Source: Streptomyces sp. NBC_00820
GTDB taxonomy: Bacteria; Actinomycetota; Actinomycetes; Streptomycetales; Streptomycetaceae
Assembly: GCF_036347055.1 (NCBI RefSeq)
Contig: NZ_CP108882.1
Span: forward strand, 1,240,001 to 1,304,000
Direction: 5' to 3'
Length of the DNA: 64,000 bases
Below, one piece after another: positions 59,980 through 64,000 of this stretch (positions are counted from its first letter, which is position 1; every line of letters begins with the position of its first letter). The position numbers and the translations under genes were made by a program. Below the pieces are notes generated by a model. The model was not told the origin of the DNA. It worked only from the letters and a program-made list of their open reading frames with translations, and ran no database searches.

Positions 59980-60650
59980 ATGCCGCCGGAGGAACTCCCG
60001 CCGCTGCCCGCGCTGACCCGCGCCGAGGGCGAGGTGATCGACCGTTACCTCCAGGGGGTGTCGTTTGGATCAGGTCGGATCAGGGCGCGGCGTCCGGTGC
60101 GGTGCCTCGCAAGGCGGAGGATCTGCCGCGTACCGGACGTACTCGGCTGATCCGACAACGCGGCGAGGTGCCGTGCCGGGCGTCGCGGACCCGAGCTGAT
60201 CCAAACGACACCCCCTAGGTGGCCGACCTGCTGGGCCGGATCAACCCGGCGCGCGAGGGCGACACCTATCGGGGGCTGCGCGCGGCGCAGGCCCTCGTGC
60301 GCAAGGCGACAGAACTGCGTGACGCGCTCGCGTTGATGCATCGGCGGGGCGAGACGGAGCTGCACGGGGACACGCCGGCACGGGCGTTGCGGATCCTGGA
60401 CGGCGAGCGCCGTACCGCGCGCGTCGTGCTCCCGCCCGACTGCGTCCGCCGACCCGGACACGCGGTCCGGTCCGAGGGGCCCCTCGTGTCGAGGGGCCGG
60501 CCCGACCGGGTCCGAAACGGCCCGAACGACGGACCGCCGACCGGTGTATCTCCAGAACGTTTTCCGGGCCTTCCGACTTGCGCACCGAGGGGGATCAGGG
60601 CCCGCGCGGGGCCGCTCCACCGCAGGTCGGGGGCTACGCAAGCGATCTGA
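59980..60650 (+). pseudogene. Small helical protein gene interrupted by a MITE-like element
   Basis: The first 25 codons (ATG 59980 to CAG at 60052–60054) and the frame from GTG 60219 read as one protein if 60055–60218 is removed: … VIDRYLQ joined to VADLLGRINPAREGDTYRG. The combined sequence of about 168 residues is helical near residues 20–90 (GLRAAQALVRKATELRDALALMHRRG) and becomes irregular after about residue 105, so the C-terminus is uncertain. As it stands the upstream frame continues into the element and stops within it near 60150. It starts eight bases after the ClpP-like gene and was probably co-transcribed with it. No family recognised. Confidence 0.7.
60054..60215. mobile_element. 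162-bp MITE-like element with perfect 19-bp terminal inverted repeats
   Basis: The left end GGGGGTGTCGTTTGGATCA (60054–60072) and the right end TGATCCAAACGACACCCCC (60197–60215) are exact reverse complements; one more flanking A/T pair also matches. The interior of about 124 bp has no transposase frame, so it depends on a transposase elsewhere. It disrupts a reading frame. Flanks read CAG|…|TAG, so a three-base target duplication with one change is possible. The CTAG junction and size suggest an IS5-related family, tentatively. Confidence 0.85.
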
Positions 60651-60877
60651 TGACGCCTCGAAAGCACCACTGTCCACCCGAACGGGCGAGTGGTGAGCAA
60701 CACCACAAATCCCCGATTCCATTGGGATTTTCGCACCGCCGTGAGTGAAGATCCCTGTCTGACGACAAGCCCCCGCCACAACGGCGGGGCGGTCCGGGCG
60801 GACGCCGAGTCCTGCCGCCGCCCGGATGACCGGTCGACAGGAGTGGATCGGCAGGAGTGGAGGACCCGAGCAAGACG

Positions 60878-61008
60878 GGTCGCCGGGACGAACGTTCGCC
60901 GTGAGGCGGGCGGGCGTACCGAGCAGCCCTTGGGGTGAAGCCGCGAGAACGCGGCCGGGCAACTTCGCCAGCCCGAATCCGACAGGTCATCCTTCACAGG
61001 CGGCTGAC
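60878..61008 (+). ncRNA. ydaO-type (cyclic di-AMP) riboswitch
   Basis: The leader of the NlpC/P60 gene contains the conserved blocks of the ydaO motif in order: CGCCGGGACGAACGTTCGCC, then TTGGGGTGAAG (60930–60940) with a GCCGCG/CGCGGC stem, GCAACTTCGCCAG, and GCCCGAATCCGACAGG (60971–60986). The outer stem is formed by GTCGCCG near 60880 and CGGCTGAC near 61002. In actinobacteria this class often controls secreted wall hydrolases, which is the gene found 12 bases downstream. Boundaries are approximate. Confidence 0.85.
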
Positions 61009-61020
61009 GAAGGGTTGCGC

Positions 61021-61494
61021 ATGACTGCGCTCAATCGTGTCCCGTCGCTGATGGCCAGGGCCGGTACGGCCTCGGCCCTCACTCTCGCCGCCGTGGGCGG
61101 CTCGATCGCGGTGCCCGGCCTCTCCGCCGACGCCTCGGCCGCGACCATGGCGACGAAAGCACTCCAGGTCGCGGCCTCCAAGAAGGGCTCCCCGTACCGT
61201 TACGGGGCCACCGGTCCACGCAGGTTCGACTGCTCGGGGCTGACGCTGTACTCGTTCAAGAGGGTGGGCAAGAGCCTGCCACGCACGGCAGCCCAGCAGT
61301 ACAACAAGACCCACCACGTCTCCGCCGGCCGCCGCAAGGCGGGGGACCTGGTCTTCTTCCACTCGGGCTCCAGCGTCTACCACGTCGGCATCTACGCCGG
61401 TAAGGGCAGGATCTGGCACGCCCCCAAGACCGGGACGGTGGTTCGCCTGGAGAAGATCTGGACCAAGAGCGTCTGGTACGGCCGGGTCAGCTGA
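61021..61494 (+). CDS. Secreted NlpC/P60 cell-wall hydrolase
   Basis: 157 residues. A signal peptide runs to about residue 40 (ASALTLAAVGGSIAVPGL … DASAATMA). The NlpC/P60 domain has RYGATGPRRFDCSGLTLYSF near 60–79 with the catalytic Cys, DLVFFHSGSSVYHVGIYAG near 108–126 with the catalytic His, and IWHAPKTG. Known activity: cleavage of D-Glu–diaminopimelate-type peptide bonds. It lies behind the c-di-AMP riboswitch, which probably shuts it down or tunes it with cell-wall state. AAGGG precedes the ATG. Confidence 0.94.
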   Translation: MTALNRVPSLMARAGTASALTLAAVGGSIAVPGLSADASAATMATKALQVAASKKGSPYRYGATGPRRFDCSGLTLYSFKRVGKSLPRTAAQQYNKTHHVSAGRRKAGDLVFFHSGSSVYHVGIYAGKGRIWHAPKTGTVVRLEKIWTKSVWYGRVS

Positions 61495-61722
61495 CCTCGG
61501 CTCAGGACCGGAGCGGCTCCCGCCACCGAGCCGCTCCGAGCGCCGTCAGCGCCGCCCCGGTGCCCGCCCGCCTGCCGCGGGCGGCCCGGGGCCGACGCGC
61601 CCGCCCACGCACCCGCCCACGCGCCCGAGACCCTCAGCGCACCCGCCTGCCCCGCTCCCGCTCCCGCTCCCGCTCCCGCCGGGCTACGGCTCCTGTCGGG
61701 CCGGGGCACGGCTCCCGTCGGG
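61495..61722. other. Low-complexity intergenic region
   Basis: Between convergent genes; contains a run of five to six CGCTCC/CTCCCG units near 61650–61680 and partial copies of GGCTACGGCTCCTG near 61681 and 61724. No gene seen. Confidence 0.5.
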
Positions 61723-62181
61723 TTACGGCTCCTGCTGCCCCGCGGCCGTGAGCGGCTCTGCCGGGACGGTCCAGGGCAGTTCGATGGAGACCGTCTTGCC
61801 GCCCTCCCGGGTGGGGCGGATGCGCAGCCTGCCACCGCATTCGGCGGTGAGGCAGCGGATGATGACCATGCCGCGCCCGTTGTCCTGCTGAACCGCGGCG
61901 GGCAGTCTCTTCGGGAGGCGTGGATGGCTGTCCGTCACACCGACGCGCAGGCGTTCGTCGCGGTCGAGGGCGATGTCGACGGTGAAGGTGGGTGACTGGC
62001 CGAAGGTGTGCTGTACGGCGTTGGTGGCGAGTTCCGAGACGATGAGCCGCACCGTGTCGGCCGTTTCGCTGCCCGACGGCAGACCCCACTCCGCGAGGAT
62101 GCCCATGACGTAGGAACGGGCCGCGGAGACCGAGGCGGGATCGCTCGGCAGAGTGACGGATGCTTCCAGGTGATCTGCCAT
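61723..62181 (-). CDS. ATP-binding protein, RsbW-like anti-sigma-type HATPase
   Basis: 152 residues. The HATPase_c fold has LIVSELATNAVQHTFG near 55–70 (N box) and the GVTDSHP and DNGRGMVIIRCL segments near 95–120 (G1/G2 boxes). Length and style match Streptomyces anti-sigma/ATPase proteins that stand beside DUF5753 regulators. ATG 62181 has only a weak ribosome site; a GTG seven codons earlier is possible. It is divergent from the DUF5753 gene. Confidence 0.88.
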   Translation of the reverse strand: MADHLEASVTLPSDPASVSAARSYVMGILAEWGLPSGSETADTVRLIVSELATNAVQHTFGQSPTFTVDIALDRDERLRVGVTDSHPRLPKRLPAAVQQDNGRGMVIIRCLTAECGGRLRIRPTREGGKTVSIELPWTVPAEPLTAAGQQEP

Positions 62182-62396
62182 GGCGACGTCGTCCCTTTCC
62201 ACGGAACCGCGGTCCGGCGAGGAGCGGAAGGTTCGAGTACGGTCCCGCACTGGTGGTTCCTCGTCAGACTGCCATCATCGGCGCCGGTCAGGGGACCGAT
62301 CCACCAGGATGTGCATATATCTGTCGCTCGAAGCGGTGAACTCTGCGACCGGAGACCGCATTTGGGCGGCCTTCAGGGAGTATGAAGGAGGAGCCC

Positions 62397-63257
62397 ATGC
62401 AGAACGGCCCCGCGGTACGACGCCGCAAACTCGGAGCCGAACTGCGCGCGCTGCGCGCCGGGGCGGGACTCACCAGCGGTGACGCGGCCCGTCTGGTGGG
62501 CTGGCACCAGTCGAAGGTCAGCCGCATCGAGACCGGTTCCAGTGGCGTGAAACCGGCGGACGTGCGGTTACTCCTGGACGCCTACGAGGTGCGGGACGGG
62601 CAGCTGTGCGAGCTGTTGCTGATGCTGGCGGGCGCGGAGGACGCGGGCGGCCGGCACCGCTGGTGGCACGCGTACCGCGGGGTACTGCCGCCGACGTACC
62701 GGGACTTCATCAGCCTGGAGTCGCAGGCGAGCGGGATGCGCACCCTGGAGACGTCGGTGGTCCCGGGCCTGTTGCAGACCCCGGAGTACGCCCGGGCGGT
62801 GACCCGGGCGGCGGTGGAGGGCGTGCCCGGGGAGCGCCTGGACGCGCTGGTGGAGGTGCGCCTGGCCAGGCAGGACGTGCTGCGCGCCGACCCGCCGCTG
62901 AGGCTGGACGCCGTACTGGACGAGGCGGTGCTGCGGCGTGAGGTCGGCGGCCCGGAGGTGATGGAGCGCCAGCTGGAACGACTGCTGGAGGCCGCGCGTC
63001 TGCCGCAAGTACGTCTGCAGGTACTGCCGTTCGGTGCGGGGGCACATGTCGGCCTCACCGGGCCTTTCGTTATTTTCTCATTTCCGAGCACTTCTGATCT
63101 AGACGTGGTTGTTCTCGACCAGTTGACGAGTAGCCTCTACCTGGAACGGAAAGAAGACCTCCAGGCCTATGCGGAGGCCTTCGACACCCTCAGGATCCGC
63201 GCTCTCTCGCCCGAGGATTCGCTGGATTACATCGCCGGAATAGGTGACGGCGCGTAA
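62397..63257 (+). CDS. XRE-type HTH regulator with DUF5753 domain (WhiJ-like)
   Basis: 286 residues from the ATG at 62397, chosen because AAGGAGG lies six bases upstream; an ATG 15 bp earlier lies within that site. LGAELRALRAGAGLTSGDAARLVGWHQSKVSRIETG (about 12–47) is the HTH; DUF5753 follows (about 90–270: RDFISLESQASGMRTLETSVVPGLLQTPEYARAVTRA, PQVRLQVLPFGAGAHVGLTGPFVIFSFP). It precedes a DUF397 gene by nine bases and is divergent from an ATPase gene. Such three-gene sets (whiJ-like) tune development in Streptomyces. Confidence 0.93.
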   Translation: MQNGPAVRRRKLGAELRALRAGAGLTSGDAARLVGWHQSKVSRIETGSSGVKPADVRLLLDAYEVRDGQLCELLLMLAGAEDAGGRHRWWHAYRGVLPPTYRDFISLESQASGMRTLETSVVPGLLQTPEYARAVTRAAVEGVPGERLDALVEVRLARQDVLRADPPLRLDAVLDEAVLRREVGGPEVMERQLERLLEAARLPQVRLQVLPFGAGAHVGLTGPFVIFSFPSTSDLDVVVLDQLTSSLYLERKEDLQAYAEAFDTLRIRALSPEDSLDYIAGIGDGA

Positions 63258-63266
63258 GGAGGCACG

Positions 63267-63491
63267 ATGACTGCACTGCCTCGGAACGTCCCTGTCAGTA
63301 CCGATCTGCACGACGTGCGCTGGCTGCGTAGCAGCTACAGCACGGGAGCGAACAACTGCGTGGAGACGGCCCGGCCGCGCTCCGGCCCCTGGGCCGGGGG
63401 GCTCGCCGTGCGCGACTCCAAGAACACGGCCGGACCCGCGCTGCTCCTCTCCCCCGGGAGCTGGGCGGGTTTCGTCGCCGGGCTCCGGTAA
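63267..63491 (+). CDS. DUF397 protein
   Basis: 74 residues. VRWLRSSYSTGANNCVETARP near 17–37 and LAVRDSKNTAGPALLLSPGSWAGFVAGLR at the end match DUF397 closely. These proteins accompany DUF5753 regulators and may bind them; in whiJ-type systems the small protein modulates the regulator's repression. Spacing of nine bases shows co-transcription. Confidence 0.93.
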   Translation: MTALPRNVPVSTDLHDVRWLRSSYSTGANNCVETARPRSGPWAGGLAVRDSKNTAGPALLLSPGSWAGFVAGLR

Positions 63492-63632
63492 GCGGAACCA
63501 TCGCCGGCCCCGGTGGATCGAGGGTTCTCCCGCATATCGACCGCCGGTCAGGCGACCTCGACCGCTAGAGGATCAACCTCAACCGATCAGATTCGATCAC
63601 TTTCGCGCGATGCCCGGCCGTGTTCCGCCGAC

Positions 63633-64000
63633 TCATGGTCGTGTCTCGCCGATCACCCGTACAGCGCGTTCGATCTCGGCCCCGGAGAGGTCCGCACGGG
63701 CGGTCAGCCTCAGCCGTGAGACGCCGTCGGGCACGGAAGGAGGGCGGAAGCAGCCCACGGCCAGGCCCGCCGTACGGCAGTCGGCGGCCCAGCGCACGGC
63801 CTGCTCCGGGGAGGGGGCCCGCACGGAGACCACCGCCGCGTCCGGCCGTACCGCCTCCAGGCCCGCGGCGGTCAGACGTGCGTGCAGTTCGGCGGCGACC
63901 GCGCGGGCGCGCACCGCCCGCCCGGGTTCGCGCCGCAGCAGCCGCAGCGCCGCCAGTGCCGCGCCGGCCGCCGCGGGAGCCAGTCCGGTGTCGAAGATGA
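63633..64000 (-). CDS. bioF: 8-amino-7-oxononanoate synthase (BioF), C-terminal part
   Basis: The reverse strand from the window edge encodes about 121 residues to a stop at 63633. It begins in IFDTGLAPAAAGAALAALRLL and continues VRARAVAAELHARLTAAGLEAV … CFRPPSVPDGVSRLRLTARADLSGAEIERAVRVI. This is the C-terminal domain of alpha-oxoamine synthases of the BioF group (FRPPxVPxGxSRLRxTxxA). Known reaction: pimeloyl-ACP/CoA plus alanine to 7-keto-8-aminopelargonate in biotin synthesis. The first two thirds lie outside the window. Confidence 0.88.
   Translation of the reverse strand, partial: IFDTGLAPAAAGAALAALRLLRREPGRAVRARAVAAELHARLTAAGLEAVRPDAAVVSVRAPSPEQAVRWAADCRTAGLAVGCFRPPSVPDGVSRLRLTARADLSGAEIERAVRVIGETRP

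Noticed and set aside
63492..63720. Small frames between the DUF397 gene and bioF
   Set aside because: Out-of-frame composition and overlap with the bioF 3' end; no ribosome site.

Overview
The window is high-GC actinobacterial DNA. GTG and TTG starts, codons ending in G or C and many gene overlaps of the ATGA/GTGA type point to Streptomyces. Supporting markers are an rppA–CYP158A–cupin locus, MurT/GatD, a DUF5753 regulator with a DUF397 partner, and an ureABCFGD urease cluster. Gene content and order recall the SCO1200–SCO1243 part of the S. coelicolor chromosome, but this is recognition from memory and not a search. The proteins differ enough from S. coelicolor that this is probably another species.

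Layout. 1–2.7 kb (minus): a catabolic operon of class II aldolase, HAD phosphatase, DhaL and the start of DhaK. 2.9–4.8 kb: a PAP2–diacylglycerol kinase fusion and a tiny membrane protein. 5.2–9.1 kb: three consecutive hydrolases/esterases. 9.1–15.8 kb: a universal stress protein, an M1 metallopeptidase, a secreted peptidoglycan amidase, a DUF779 protein and a secreted phosphodiester glycosidase. 16.3–19.6 kb: three secreted proteins, two of them built on 12-residue Gly/Thr/Gln repeats (13 and 36 copies). They are followed by a response regulator whose receiver lacks the phospho-acceptor Asp, a small membrane protein and a phosphodiesterase.

21.7–25.7 kb (minus): a tightly overlapping quinone oxidoreductase–acyl-CoA dehydrogenase–acyl-CoA dehydrogenase operon, then an XRE-cupin regulator divergent from a truncated flavoprotein remnant. 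26.1–29.98 kb: ATP-dependent DNA ligase, Nudix hydrolase, succinate-semialdehyde dehydrogenase and a small protein with a probable leaderless start. 30.2–33.1 kb: rppA, CYP158A and a MomA-like cupin, which make and modify a naphthol/flaviolin-type pigment. 33.1–35.2 kb: an acyl-CoA dehydrogenase divergent from a TetR regulator, with palindromes between them. 35.3–39.2 kb: peptide deformylase, MurT, GatD (lipid II amidation) and phosphofructokinase. 39.3–43.3 kb: a CtaG-like membrane protein, a small membrane protein, an AsnC regulator with three 26-bp-phased repeats in front, and a dimethylargininase-like/ornithine aminotransferase pair.

43.6–48.6 kb: an MFS transporter, a surface protein with an ice-binding-like (DUF3494) domain and low-complexity tail, and a DUF5819/HTTM pair reminiscent of SdpA/SdpB. 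48.9–53.8 kb: slipin, acyltransferase, NAD-dependent epimerase-like protein and a secreted tripeptidyl-peptidase-type hydrolase. 54.0–58.7 kb (minus): ureABCFGD. 58.9–61.5 kb: a lone Phd-type antitoxin divergent from a ClpP-like protein that has lost its catalytic residues, a gene split by a 162-bp MITE-like element, and an NlpC/P60 hydrolase behind a ydaO-type (c-di-AMP) riboswitch. 61.7–64 kb: an ATPase/DUF5753 regulator/DUF397 module and the 3' part of bioF. I saw no rRNA, tRNA, CRISPR array, prophage or full insertion sequence.
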